Shown here: in pieces, positions 25,566-34,259 of the stretch
How positions within the stretch are numbered: the stretch's first letter is position 1
Layout: every line of letters starts with the position of its first letter
NCBI GenBank assembly: GCA_028289425.1
Contig: JANQPL010000010.1
Span: 1 to 64,000, forward strand
From: Alphaproteobacteria bacterium
GTDB lineage: Bacteria > Pseudomonadota > Alphaproteobacteria > JANQMY01
Direction: 5' to 3'
Length of the DNA stretch: 64,000 nt
The notes under the pieces: model-generated
What the model was told of the DNA's origin: nothing
Database searches by the model: none
The model's input: only the letters and a program-made list of their open reading frames with translations
Translations under genes and position numbers: made by a program

Positions 25566-25602
25566 TTAGGGTTATTACCCTAAATTAGGGCACAGACCCT
25601 AA
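25566..25602. promoter_or_regulatory. Tandem inverted-repeat operator upstream of the P450
   Basis: Two 18-bp palindromes with identical arms stand side by side: TTAGGG-TTATTA-CCCTAA (25566-25583) and TTAGGG-CACAGA-CCCTAA (25585-25602). They are one base apart and end 13 bases before the P450 ATG, just ahead of the GGGAGG site. Identical arms with unrelated spacers mark a protein-binding site. The obvious candidate is the TetR-family regulator at the end of the same operon. Confidence 0.8.
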
Positions 25603-25615
25603 AAGGGAGGAAATC

Positions 25616-26875
25616 ATGGCTGAAGCAATTCAAGTTCCAACCGCGTCGGATCTGCCGGACCCTTGGACCGTGCCGCTGGACAAAATGAACGTGGCCAATG
25701 CCGAATTGTTCAAACATGACAAGCATGGCGAATATTTCCGGCGCCTGCGCAAGGAAGATCCGGTTCACTACTGCCCGGACAGCGAATTCGGCGCCTATTG
25801 GTCGATCACCAAGTTCAACGACATCGTTGCCGTGGATTCGAACCACAAAGTCTTCTCGTCTCAGGACAACATTGTCATCGGCGACGCGGAGCCTGAATTC
25901 CTCACGCCCATGTTCATCGCGGAAGATCCGCCGAAACACGACTACCAACGCAAGGCCGTGACGCCAGCGGTCACACCGGGTCAGCTTGCGGATCTTGAAG
26001 GGCTGATCCGTCAGCGTGTCTGCGCGCTGCTTGACGACCTGCCCGTCGGCGAACGCATCAATTGGGTCGAGCACATTTCCAAAGAACTCACCACACAAAT
26101 GCTCGCGACACTGTTCGACTTTCCCTTTGAAGACCGGCACTTATTGCCCTACTGGTCGGACGCATCGACTACCTCTCCCGCCGTTGGAGCGCCCGATGTT
26201 ACGTATGAACAGCGCCACGAGATCCTTCAGGAATGCTTGAACTATTTCGGCCGCCTGTGGCAGGAGCGCGCCGAGCAGCCGCCCAAGTTCGATTTCATTT
26301 CCTTGCTCGCCCACAATCCGAAAACCAAAGATATGATCAAGGACCCGATGGAGTTCTTGGGGAATTTGATCCTTCTCATTGTGGGTGGCAATGACACCAC
26401 GCGAAACTCCATTTCGGGCGGCGTTATCTTCCTCAATAAGTTTCCTAAGGAATATGACAAGTTGCGGGCGGACGTATCGCTCATCCCGAACATGGTCTCG
26501 GAAATCATCCGGTTTCAAACGCCGCTCGCCCATATGCGGCGCACCGCCTTGGAAGACATCGAATTCCAAGGCAAGCAAATCAAAAAGGGCGATCGTGTTG
26601 TCATGTGGTACGTCTCGGGCAATCGCGACGAAGAAGTGATCGACCGGCCGGACGAATTCATCATCGACCGCGACAAGGCCCGCCACCATGTGTCCTTCGG
26701 CTTCGGCATCCACCGCTGCATGGGCAATCGGGTTGCCGAAATGCAGCTCCGCATTCTTTGGGAAGAAATCATGAAGCGCTTCCACAAGATCGAGCTGGTG
26801 GGTGAGCCCGAGCGGGTCACGTCCAACTTCGTTCTAGGGTACACGGATGTACCCGTCATCGTTCACGCCAAATAG
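25616..26875 (+). CDS. Cytochrome P450, CYP153-like
   Basis: 419 residues, soluble haem-thiolate monooxygenase. The proximal Cys368 lies in FGFGIHRCMGNR. The I-helix oxygen-activation motif is GGNDTTRN (257-264), and SEIIRFQTPLAHMRR contains the ExxR. The beginning (FRRLRKEDPVHYCPDSEFGAYWSITKFND) and the C-terminal FVLGYTDVPVIVHA closely follow the CYP153 alkane/fatty-acid terminal hydroxylases. Substrate could be an n-alkane, fatty acid or cyclic hydrocarbon. The ferredoxin ten bases downstream is its likely electron donor. Expression is probably controlled through the double operator just upstream. Confidence 0.9.
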   Translation: MAEAIQVPTASDLPDPWTVPLDKMNVANAELFKHDKHGEYFRRLRKEDPVHYCPDSEFGAYWSITKFNDIVAVDSNHKVFSSQDNIVIGDAEPEFLTPMFIAEDPPKHDYQRKAVTPAVTPGQLADLEGLIRQRVCALLDDLPVGERINWVEHISKELTTQMLATLFDFPFEDRHLLPYWSDASTTSPAVGAPDVTYEQRHEILQECLNYFGRLWQERAEQPPKFDFISLLAHNPKTKDMIKDPMEFLGNLILLIVGGNDTTRNSISGGVIFLNKFPKEYDKLRADVSLIPNMVSEIIRFQTPLAHMRRTALEDIEFQGKQIKKGDRVVMWYVSGNRDEEVIDRPDEFIIDRDKARHHVSFGFGIHRCMGNRVAEMQLRILWEEIMKRFHKIELVGEPERVTSNFVLGYTDVPVIVHAK

Positions 26876-26884
26876 GATTGCCCC

Positions 26885-27205
26885 ATGCCCAAAGTGACCT
26901 TTATTGAACACAATGGCACGCGCCACGAATTGGACGCCGATTCCGGCTTGTCTCTCATGGAAGTGGCGGTGGCCAACAGCGTGCCCGGCATCGATGCCGA
27001 TTGCGGCGGCGCCTGTGCATGCGCCACCTGCCACGTCTATGTGGACGAGAGTTGGCTCGGCAAGGTCGGCGACAAGACAGACATGGAAACCTCCATGCTC
27101 GATTTTGCCGAAGGCGTACAGGACAGCTCCCGTCTTGCGTGCCAAATCACTCTGTCTGCGGAGCTTGACGGCCTGATTGCGCAGCTTCCGGAATCTCAAC
27201 ATTAG
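26885..27205 (+). CDS. [2Fe-2S] ferredoxin, adrenodoxin/putidaredoxin type
   Basis: 106 residues. Cluster ligands are Cys40, Cys46, Cys49 and Cys86 (C-x5-C-x2-C...C); Cys44 is extra. [21 protein letters not shown] and [15 protein letters not shown] are the conserved putidaredoxin-type segments. It shuttles single electrons from a ferredoxin reductase to the P450. No reductase gene lies in the operon, so one must be supplied from elsewhere. It starts nine bases after the P450 stop. Confidence 0.94.
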   Translation: MPKVTFIEHNGTRHELDADSGLSLMEVAVANSVPGIDADCGGACACATCHVYVDESWLGKVGDKTDMETSMLDFAEGVQDSSRLACQITLSAELDGLIAQLPESQH

Positions 27206-27211
27206 AGTCAC

Positions 27212-27856
27212 ATGAAAACCAAAGACCGCATACTGAACGAAGCGCGCCGCCTGTTTAACGAACAGGGGTTCGGGAATGTCACCACGGCAGCGTTGGCGCA
27301 GGCGGTGGGGATTGCCGAGGGCAATCTTTGGTACCACTTCAACAACAAGCGCGCGCTGGTGGAAGCGATTACGCTTGATTTCATCAAGAGCGCCAATGGC
27401 CGGCTGGAGCTGCGCCCGGTCGATGATGACAAGGTAATCGACGAATATGCCGCGTTTCTGGAGGCCTTTGCCCGCGAGATCACCGAATACAGTTTTCTAT
27501 ACCGGGACCAAGCCGATTACGGCGAGCACAGCGCCGCATTGTTAGAGGAACTGCCCAAGCTTTACGGGGAAAGCCAGCGCCAATTCCGCGAATTCTTCAG
27601 CGTGATGGTGCGCACCGGGCTGCTCGACTGGCCGGAAAAGCAATTGGGTGACCTGGCCGTCAATGCATCAATCATCTTGCGCTATGGGCTGGAATATTTT
27701 CGCGAGATCGGCGAAGAGCACCCATCAACAGCGGAAACAATCCGCCAGATCTTCGCGCAGCACCTCACCTTGTTTGAGCACAGGCTGGTGCCAACCGCCG
27801 CCCGCCGCCTGCGCCGCGCATTCTCGGACATCGCTGCAGCGGTGGAGGGGGCCTAA
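27212..27856 (+). CDS. TetR family transcriptional regulator of the P450 operon
   Basis: 214 residues. The N-terminal HTH (KDRILNEARRLFNEQGFGNVTTAALAQAVGIAEGNLWYHFNNKRAL) is a clear TetR domain. The C-terminal ligand-binding part, with ITEYSFLYRDQADYGEHSAALL, belongs to the TetR_C group with an AlkX-like or fatty-acid-type regulator shape, though the ligand is unknown. It starts six bases after the ferredoxin stop, the third gene of the operon. It probably binds the two TTAGGG-N6-CCCTAA palindromes at 25566-25602 and is released by an aliphatic effector. Confidence 0.92.
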   Translation: MKTKDRILNEARRLFNEQGFGNVTTAALAQAVGIAEGNLWYHFNNKRALVEAITLDFIKSANGRLELRPVDDDKVIDEYAAFLEAFAREITEYSFLYRDQADYGEHSAALLEELPKLYGESQRQFREFFSVMVRTGLLDWPEKQLGDLAVNASIILRYGLEYFREIGEEHPSTAETIRQIFAQHLTLFEHRLVPTAARRLRRAFSDIAAAVEGA

Positions 27857-28096
27857 AGCGCCCCATTCAGCCGTTCCCCACCCCGCCAATTGGCGGAAAT
27901 CCTTCGGCACTTGTCATTCTGGCTCGCGCAATGACGATTTTCTTGTGCAACCTTAGATATTGGCCGCTCTAAAGTGCGAAAGGCAAATCACTCCAATCAA
28001 ACTTGGGACGATGGAAGTTTGCGTTTGCCAGGGCGGCTTTGCCAAGCCGTCAAAATTGCGTGTGACAAGCCGGAAGACAAAACCAAGGGGGACGTC

Positions 28097-30091
28097 GTGC
28101 TGAGGGGACCGAATAGATTTAATCGGATGGTCGGCTTTGTGCTGCCAATGTTTCTGGGGATCAATCTGTCTTACGCGATCGATTTTGAACCGCCGACGGC
28201 GGGCGAAGTCATCGGCGGGCAAATAGCAGATGCCTACCGGTCGATCATCGACGCCCAAGTGTCTAATGCAGAATTCACGAAAAACATCCGCACGGCGCGA
28301 CGCGCCTATTTTGAATGCCGCCCCGATTGCGATCAGAAGGACCAAGTAACGGAACAATTCGCGGCCTGGCTGTTTCGCAAAGATTGGTACTATCTGACCC
28401 TGGGACTTGCACAGAACCAGTTTGGCGGTTCGGACCCCGTCGCCGCCATTGAACGCTTAGCGGGGGATGTCGACGGCGGCGTCACAAAAGATTGCCTATT
28501 TCATTTTGCAGGATGGGTGTCGACCGTAAAAAGCAATATGGGCGACGGACCCGTCGTCTTCAACATCGACAATTTGGATGGCGCGCTTACCGCAAGCCAG
28601 CCAAGCTACGACTTGTATAGGACGTGCCGGGACAAATCGGAGTGGAGCCGACGCCCGCTCCTGACCATCGACTTTACCGATTCCGAAACCTATTTGCACA
28701 ATGCAATTCGTTTGAGCGACCCTCGTGGTGATCGATCGAATTGGCGCAAAACGCTGGACGATATGACATTTTACTTAGGCGAAGACTTGGTCGCGAATGC
28801 TGCCGAACAAGTTTTCCAGGCGCCCAAAAAAGGCATGAGACATCCTTTCGTTTTAAGCGATCCCGGCGTCCTCTCTTGCAGCAACGAAAAAGCGTATGAC
28901 TGCATTAGGGAGATTGCGAGACGTAATTTTGACGTACCGCAAAGTCCGCAAATCAAGAAGAGCGAGCAATTGCCCAACGGAACGGTGGTGCATAATTTCG
29001 GGTACACGACGCCCGATTTCGTTCCAGACTTTCCGTCTACGGAACTCGATAACGCCGACGCGGTGTATACATGGCGATCGTTCAGCTACGCCCCCGCCAA
29101 TCCGGAGCAATTGCGAAGCTTTGGGGTTGAGAGCTATGACAAACTCAAACGCCGTTTCACCCAAGATCCGGAAAAGTATAAAGAGCCCCACAAGACACGA
29201 CTCATTGAAGACGACGCTTCTCTCATTGGTGCGCAGGCGCGCCTGCTGATGTGCGACTACCATTCAATCGGCCAAACATACTTCTGGTACAAAACCACAC
29301 CCGACGCCGGCAGGGCTGAGTATTTGCGCACACGGCTGCCGGTGCATCCGCTGGTCGAGTTTGTCGCTCCGGCACGCGATGAATGCCCCGCGACCGGCAG
29401 TGAAGCTGCGCAAATCTTCGCCGGCATTCCCGTGCTCGACATTACCGGCACATACAAACTGTCCTGGGGTGTGGGGGTCAACCAACGGGAAGGCCGCGTT
29501 ACCATCGAAGCTCATGACGCCTTCGGAAATTTCCAAATTACGTGGGTCAAGGACGGCAAAACACTGTCAGGTTTCGGCTATGTGGACGGCCGGATCAAGA
29601 AAGATGCGCGGCTTATAACGAGCCGTGAAGAAGGGGGCCTCACCATTTCGGAAAGTTACGTGCTTTACGAAGACGGCAGCCTCCATTCAGGAAAGGAAAG
29701 ACTGCATCCGCTTTCCGAAAAAACGGGCGGCCCGGTACCGTCCAACGCCCCGGCACAACCGTCACAGACCAATGCTGCGCCCGATACCGTTCGTTTCGCT
29801 TCTCTTTCGCAAGACAATCAGCCGGAGATTCTGGTGCAAGCAGCGCCCAAAATTTCCATGCGGGCATCGGCGCGCGGAGGGCAAGGGCCGACCAAAGGGA
29901 GCGTTACGGTCGAATTCACAATCGATCCAACCGGGGCCGTTAAAGACGCGGTTGTGGTTGAGGCAACACCGCCCAACCTCTTCGACCGGTCTGCCCTGCG
30001 CGCTATGACGCAGAGCCGCTACAAACCCGTGATCGTCAACGGTAAGGCCGTCACGGTGACCAACGTGCGCCGCACCTTCAACTTCGAGTAA
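28097..30091 (+). CDS. Exported protein with C-terminal TonB-like domain
   Basis: 664 residues from a GTG preceded by AAGGGGG; this start creates a signal peptide (RMVGFVLPMFLGINLSYA), which the track's ATG at 27974 would bury. The body of about 550 residues is unknown and includes several cysteines (FECRPDCDQKD, CPATGSEA), and a beta-rich part (LDITGTYKLSWGVGVNQREGRV). The last 75 residues form a TonB C-terminal fold: KGSVTVEFTIDPTGAVKDAVVVEA and ALRAMTQSRYKPVIVNGKAV. It lacks a Pro-rich linker and ExbBD neighbours, so it is not an ordinary energy transducer. The fold may serve as a periplasmic binding module. Confidence 0.8.
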   Translation: MLRGPNRFNRMVGFVLPMFLGINLSYAIDFEPPTAGEVIGGQIADAYRSIIDAQVSNAEFTKNIRTARRAYFECRPDCDQKDQVTEQFAAWLFRKDWYYLTLGLAQNQFGGSDPVAAIERLAGDVDGGVTKDCLFHFAGWVSTVKSNMGDGPVVFNIDNLDGALTASQPSYDLYRTCRDKSEWSRRPLLTIDFTDSETYLHNAIRLSDPRGDRSNWRKTLDDMTFYLGEDLVANAAEQVFQAPKKGMRHPFVLSDPGVLSCSNEKAYDCIREIARRNFDVPQSPQIKKSEQLPNGTVVHNFGYTTPDFVPDFPSTELDNADAVYTWRSFSYAPANPEQLRSFGVESYDKLKRRFTQDPEKYKEPHKTRLIEDDASLIGAQARLLMCDYHSIGQTYFWYKTTPDAGRAEYLRTRLPVHPLVEFVAPARDECPATGSEAAQIFAGIPVLDITGTYKLSWGVGVNQREGRVTIEAHDAFGNFQITWVKDGKTLSGFGYVDGRIKKDARLITSREEGGLTISESYVLYEDGSLHSGKERLHPLSEKTGGPVPSNAPAQPSQTNAAPDTVRFASLSQDNQPEILVQAAPKISMRASARGGQGPTKGSVTVEFTIDPTGAVKDAVVVEATPPNLFDRSALRAMTQSRYKPVIVNGKAVTVTNVRRTFNFE

Positions 30092-30333
30092 AGCGAAACG
30101 CACCAGCGTAAAGACTGACGCGGCGTATCGGTCCAAATGTGTCACCCATTTTTTGTGAACCATGCGACATGAATGGACCGCACTTTCTTCCGGAGAGGCG
30201 CATACGACCGTAGCATCCCAGAGCGACAAGGACCGGCCCAAATTCTTCGAAACTAAAATGAACTTACTGGCGGCCGGCACCGTGCGCTTTGTGCATCTGT
30301 ATGGGGAGAAGGTACAGAAGGCCCGAATGCCGA

Positions 30334-31335
30334 TCACCCCGGCTTGCGCGCGGTTACTACATGCGTGATTTCCTCGATCAGTTCGCGGCTCTCCGCTTGC
30401 GCAAATCCGCGCGCGTCCAGCCATTCCTTTACCCAGCCGGGCCGCAGCATCATCGCCTCCGGATTGCCGATGAAAGACACAAGACCCCAGAGCGCGGATA
30501 GGGTCGGCCCCCGTCCGTCGTCGTCAAGCATGAAATCATGAACGACCAGCAGGCCACCGGGGGAGAGCGCCGCCCAGGCCTTGTCCAGCACGGTTTCGAT
30601 GTCATCCTTGCCGATGGCACTGAGCAAGTAGGAAATGAGGATGACGTCTGCCGTCGGCCATTCGCTGGTAATCGCGTTGCCCGGTCTGAAGGTAATACGA
30701 CCCGCAAGCCCGGCATCCTTCACAAACCCCACGCCCACATCGCACACATTGGGAAAGTCCAAAATGGTTGCGGAAAGGCCGTCATGGGCCCGGCACAACG
30801 TTATGCTGAAGGCACCGCTGCCCCCGGCCACATCGAGCAAGGAATTCGCATCACCCAGATCCACGGACCGGGATAACAGGAAAGCGGGCCCCATGGAGCC
30901 CGAATGCTGCCCGTTGGAAAAATCCTCCGCCTCCTGAGCACTTTCGAATGCGTTCGTGTACATGCCGTCGACCCGATCGCCGCGAAGACCGGCATCGAGC
31001 CGCCCCATAATGCCGTAGATCTGCCGGTCGATCTGATAGCGGTAGTAATCTCCAAAATAGGCGGGCTTACCGGGTATGAGATAGCGCGACGCCCCGTCGG
31101 AATTGGCGTAGGCAGCACCGTCGGCAACCAGCAGTCCGGTGCCGGTAAGCGCGGTCAGCAACGTGGACAAGCGGTTTTCTGCGACACCCGTTTCCTCTGA
31201 AAGCACCGCAAGCGATTTCGCCTGCCCTTCGAGCTTGGTGAAAAGGTCCAGATTAAGCGCCGCAAACAGTGCCTTCGACGCCATGAAACCATACGCAATG
31301 CGGGAAATGTCGCGAACATCTTCGATACCGGCCAT
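30334..31335 (-). CDS. SAM-dependent O-methyltransferase
   Basis: 333 residues, cytoplasmic. An N-terminal winged-helix dimerisation domain (FMASKALFAALNLDLFTKL, then EETGVAENRLSTLLTALTGTGLL) precedes the Rossmann methyltransferase domain. SAM-binding motif I is SLLDVAGGSGAFSI. The later segments DVILISYLLSAIGKDD and LSPGGLLVVHDFMLDD match acetylserotonin/caffeate-type OMTs. Bacterial relatives methylate polyketide, bacteriochlorophyll or ubiquinone-like substrates. The substrate here is unknown. It appears monocistronic. Confidence 0.9.
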   Translation of the reverse strand: MAGIEDVRDISRIAYGFMASKALFAALNLDLFTKLEGQAKSLAVLSEETGVAENRLSTLLTALTGTGLLVADGAAYANSDGASRYLIPGKPAYFGDYYRYQIDRQIYGIMGRLDAGLRGDRVDGMYTNAFESAQEAEDFSNGQHSGSMGPAFLLSRSVDLGDANSLLDVAGGSGAFSITLCRAHDGLSATILDFPNVCDVGVGFVKDAGLAGRITFRPGNAITSEWPTADVILISYLLSAIGKDDIETVLDKAWAALSPGGLLVVHDFMLDDDGRGPTLSALWGLVSFIGNPEAMMLRPGWVKEWLDARGFAQAESRELIEEITHVVTARKPG

Positions 31336-31382
31336 GGTGTGCCTCCGGGACGGTCTAGTTCGAGGCCCGCCTCAGGTTAACG

Positions 31383-31545
31383 GAGATGTGCCCGCAGGCC
31401 AACGGCATCGCGCACTTGCGCGAAGATGTGGACGCCGGCGCGCGCATGATTTTAGTCAATTCGGCCTGTCCGTCGGACTACATGGTCGAGAACAAACGCC
31501 CGTTCGCAGAGGCCGTGCTGCCCGCGTTTCACAAGGCCGCAATCG
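31383..31545 (+). pseudogene. C-terminal remnant of a flavin-dependent (LLM-type) oxidoreductase
   Basis: The stretch NGIAHLREDVDAGARMILVN followed by ACPSDYMVENKRPFAEAVLPAF resembles the C-terminus of luciferase-like monooxygenases (usual pattern VDAGxxxxxLNxACP...EVLPxF). Nothing upstream continues the frame, and it fades into tRNA-adjacent sequence. It is likely a decayed fragment. The family call is tentative. Confidence 0.35.
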
Positions 31546-31718
31546 GCGTTTGGGCATCACCCCGGAGAGAGTGTTACCTATGTCTCCGGTATAACCTGCC
31601 AAGCCGAAGCCTTGGCGTAGGCTGGTCTGTAAACCATGTGTCCGGAAGGGACCCGGCTTGGCCCCTCGCAGGAGCTCGGGGCATTCTCCACCTTCGAAAG
31701 GCCCACCGGACCTTTTGA

Positions 31719-31742
31719 TTTGGTCCCAACAAAAGGACCAAA
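31719..31742. other. Perfect hairpin downstream of tRNA-Pro
   Basis: TTTGGTCC (31719-31726) and GGACCAAA (31735-31742) form an eight-pair stem with an eight-base loop. It lies 12 bases beyond the tRNA 3' end on the transcribed (minus) strand and may help tRNA 3' processing or termination; no U-run follows. Confidence 0.4.
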
Positions 31743-31753
31743 CCGGTGTTGAA

Positions 31754-31830
31754 TGGTCGGGGCGAGTGGATTCGAACCACCGACCCCATCGTCCCGAACG
31801 ATGTGCGCTACCAGGCTGCGCCACGCCCCG
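31754..31830 (-). tRNA. tRNA-Pro(CGG)
   Basis: Reads CGGGGCGTGGCGCAGCCTGG on the minus strand, with anticodon loop TTCGGGA (anticodon CGG, proline CCG codons), T-loop TTCGAATCC and acceptor stem CGGGGCG pairing CGCCCCG. The discriminator is A, and the CCA end is encoded. Total 77 bases. Confidence 0.95.
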
Positions 31831-32020
31831 ACCTTGTCTTCACCTGCGCGATCCGGACGGCGAACCGCAAACCATTTCGCCTGATCGCGCGTTTTGAAGG
31901 ACGGCGTTATACCCCCGAGCGCGGGCCTCCGCAATGGCGCTGTTCAGTCGACCCCGCGCGCCCATCCATGCTAATATTTCGGTAACCAAGGGCCGGTTGG
32001 GGATTTCGGGAGGGACACCC

Positions 32021-33091
32021 ATGCTGACACGCGCACTCATTGGGATCTTGGGGCTGATCGTGCTGCTGGCGGCCTATTTGCTGCTGTGGCCGCTCTCCAT
32101 CGATCCGGTGGCGTGGACCCCTAAGGACAACCCCGGCAAAACGGGCCCATTCTCGGCCAATGAGGCGCTGGGACAAGCCACATTGCACAATTTGGAAGGC
32201 GGCCACGGCCCCGAAGATGTCACCGTCGGCCCCGACGGCCTGATCTATACGGGCCTGGAAGACGGTCATGTGGTGCGCCTGCTGGAAGACGGCACGGTGG
32301 ACCGGGTGGTTGATACGGGGGGCCGTCCCCTGGGGATGCAGTTCGATGCGGACGGTCAGCTCATCGTGGCGGATGCCAAAAAGGGCCTCCTGTCGATCGA
32401 TCCGTACACCGCGGAGATCACCGTGCTGGCCGCCCAGTTCGACGGCGCGCCCATGCTGTTCGTCGACGATCTGGACATTGCGCAAGACGGCACAATCTGG
32501 TTCTCCGATGCGTCGACCCGGTTTCCCATCGAGCAGAACTTGATGGATTTCTGGGAAGGGCAGCCGACCGGCCGGCTCTTTTCGTATAATCCCTATACGG
32601 AGGTTGTCTCCCTCCATCTGGACGGCTTGCGCTTTGCCAACGGCGTCGCCCTTGGCCCCGACGATGCCTACGTTCTGGTGAACGAGACCATGGGCCACCG
32701 GGTGCGCCGCCTTTGGCTGAAAGGCGACAAGGCGGGCCAGGACGATATATTCATCGACGGGCTGCCGGCCTATCCGGACAATCTGTCCTACAATGGCGAT
32801 GATACGTTCTGGGTCGCACTGGTCACGCCGCGCACCCAGCGGACCGACGATTTGTGGCAGAACGTGTTTATGCGAAAAGTGCTCGTGCGCGCCCAATACC
32901 TGATCGGCGCGCAGGACCTAATCGAACCTTTCGGCTGGACCATTGGGCTCGATACGGCCGGCCGCGTCACCAAAAACCTCCAGGACGGTTCCGGCCGGAT
33001 CTATGCGGTCACCAGTGTCAACGAGATCGACGGCCGGCTTTATGTGGGCAGCTTAGTGATGCCGGCGCTGGCCACCCTGCCCGCGCCCTAG
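32021..33091 (+). CDS. SMP-30/strictosidine-synthase-like beta-propeller protein
   Basis: 356 residues from ATG 32021, preceded by GGGAGGG. The first 28 residues are a signal anchor (TRALIGILGLIVLLAAYLLLW), so the domain faces the periplasm. The propeller shows repeated strands such as GPEDVTVGPDGLIYTGLEDG, GMQFDADGQLIVADAKKGL and the strictosidine-synthase motif GLRFANGVALGPDDAYVLVNET. It resembles the lactonase-like APMAP group, in which a calcium-dependent hydrolase or lactonase activity is typical. Its true substrate is unknown. The ORF-track start at 31934 overlaps the tRNA-side region and is rejected. Confidence 0.85.
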   Translation: MLTRALIGILGLIVLLAAYLLLWPLSIDPVAWTPKDNPGKTGPFSANEALGQATLHNLEGGHGPEDVTVGPDGLIYTGLEDGHVVRLLEDGTVDRVVDTGGRPLGMQFDADGQLIVADAKKGLLSIDPYTAEITVLAAQFDGAPMLFVDDLDIAQDGTIWFSDASTRFPIEQNLMDFWEGQPTGRLFSYNPYTEVVSLHLDGLRFANGVALGPDDAYVLVNETMGHRVRRLWLKGDKAGQDDIFIDGLPAYPDNLSYNGDDTFWVALVTPRTQRTDDLWQNVFMRKVLVRAQYLIGAQDLIEPFGWTIGLDTAGRVTKNLQDGSGRIYAVTSVNEIDGRLYVGSLVMPALATLPAP

Positions 33092-33327
33092 CCACGTCCC
33101 GACGGCGCCCAATCAGCGGCGCGGACGTCATGCCCCCTTGAAATCCCTCACTTTTTTGTGGTTTTGCGTACCCCATATGGGGGGCGACAAATTGTCCTAT
33201 CTGGTCTAAACTTTGAAGGACAACTGGGCCCGTGTCTCAACGTGAACGAGAGGTCCCTCGAAGCACGCGCCATTGCCTCTCTGGTCCCGCGAGCACGCGT
33301 CCATGACGACCGTCAGGAGGTTACCCC

Positions 33328-34122
33328 ATGGCAGAACAACAACTCTTCGGAGCAGTTGACGACCACGTCGAAGATCATCCGATCAACAAAATCACGTCCA
33401 ACGACCTGTTCGACGCACTGAGCAGTGGTTGGACCGATTTCACCGAGCATCCGACCCACTACATGATGCTGGTGATCATCTATCCTATTGTCGGCTTAGT
33501 CATTGCTCGGATGGTCGCGGGACAAGATTTGCTGCCCTTGCTGTTTCCGCTGGTCTCGGGGTTCGCCCTGGTGGGTCCGATTGTTGCGGTCGGCCTTTAC
33601 GAATTGAGCCGCCGCAAGGAGCAAGGCGAAAGCCATTCGGTGCGTGACGCGATAAATGTGGTGCGCTCGCCCTCTTTTCCATCCATCGTTTATCTCAGCC
33701 TGGTACTTGGGGGCGTTTACGTTACATGGATCGTGGCGGCGCAGTTTATTTATCTTGCGCTGTTCGGCTCGTGGACGCCCGAGTCCATCGGCACACTGAT
33801 GAATCAAGTTCTGACGACGGCCGAAGGTCAGATGCTGATCCTCGTTGGATGCGGCGTCGGGTTCTTGTTTGCACTCTTTGTTTTGGCGGTTGCCGCCGTA
33901 TCCTTCCCGATGCTGGTGGACAAACCCGTGGGCGCGGTGGTTGCCATTCGCACATCCGTACGCACCCTGATGACCAACCCGTTCACCATGCTGCTGTGGG
34001 GCTTTATGGTGGCGGCCCTGTTGGTCGTCGGCATGGTGCCCGCGTTTTTGGGGTTGGCCGTCGTGATGCCCGTGCTGGGGCACGCCTCGTGGCACCTCTA
34101 CCGCAAGGCGGTCGTGAAATAA
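33328..34122 (+). CDS. DUF2189 family inner-membrane protein
   Basis: 264 residues with six hydrophobic segments. The cytoplasmic N-terminus (NKITSNDLFDALSSGWTDFTEHP) and the helices beginning YMMLVIIYPIVGLV and FPLVSGFALVGPIVAVGLYELSRR are characteristic of DUF2189. The C-terminus ends GHASWHLYRKAVVK. GGAGG precedes the ATG. No biochemical role is established. It is followed by two hairpins, one with a T-rich tail, which end the transcript. Confidence 0.88.
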   Translation: MAEQQLFGAVDDHVEDHPINKITSNDLFDALSSGWTDFTEHPTHYMMLVIIYPIVGLVIARMVAGQDLLPLLFPLVSGFALVGPIVAVGLYELSRRKEQGESHSVRDAINVVRSPSFPSIVYLSLVLGGVYVTWIVAAQFIYLALFGSWTPESIGTLMNQVLTTAEGQMLILVGCGVGFLFALFVLAVAAVSFPMLVDKPVGAVVAIRTSVRTLMTNPFTMLLWGFMVAALLVVGMVPAFLGLAVVMPVLGHASWHLYRKAVVK

Positions 34123-34140
34123 GGAAAACCAAGCCGAGTG

Positions 34141-34178
34141 CGTCGTACGGCAGAATGGTTCCATTTTACCGTACGACG
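34141..34178. other. Palindromic hairpin after the DUF2189 gene
   Basis: CGTCGTACGG (34141-34150) and CCGTACGACG (34169-34178) are perfect reverse complements and the bases between (AGAATGG, CCATTTT) pair further. It probably acts with the next hairpin in ending or protecting the mRNA. Confidence 0.5.
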
Positions 34179-34200
34179 CTCCAAAATCTTGGGAGGAAGA

Positions 34201-34257
34201 AGGCCGTCGGGCCGGAGTGCTCTTTTAGGAAGCTCCGTCCCGGCGGTCTTTTCTTTT
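34201..34257 (+). terminator. Rho-independent terminator of the DUF2189 gene
   Basis: The G+C-rich arms AGGCCGTCGGGCCGGAGTGC and GCTCCGTCCCGGCGGTC pair around a TCTTTTAGGAA loop and are followed by TTTTCTTTT. This is a classical intrinsic terminator in the plus direction. RNase T2, convergent, ends at 34260. Confidence 0.75.
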
Positions 34258-34259
34258 GC

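Noticed and set aside
31578-31934. 118-residue minus-strand ORF over the tRNA-Pro gene
   Set aside because: Contains the typical translation of a tRNA (GGSNPLAPT) and no protein motif.
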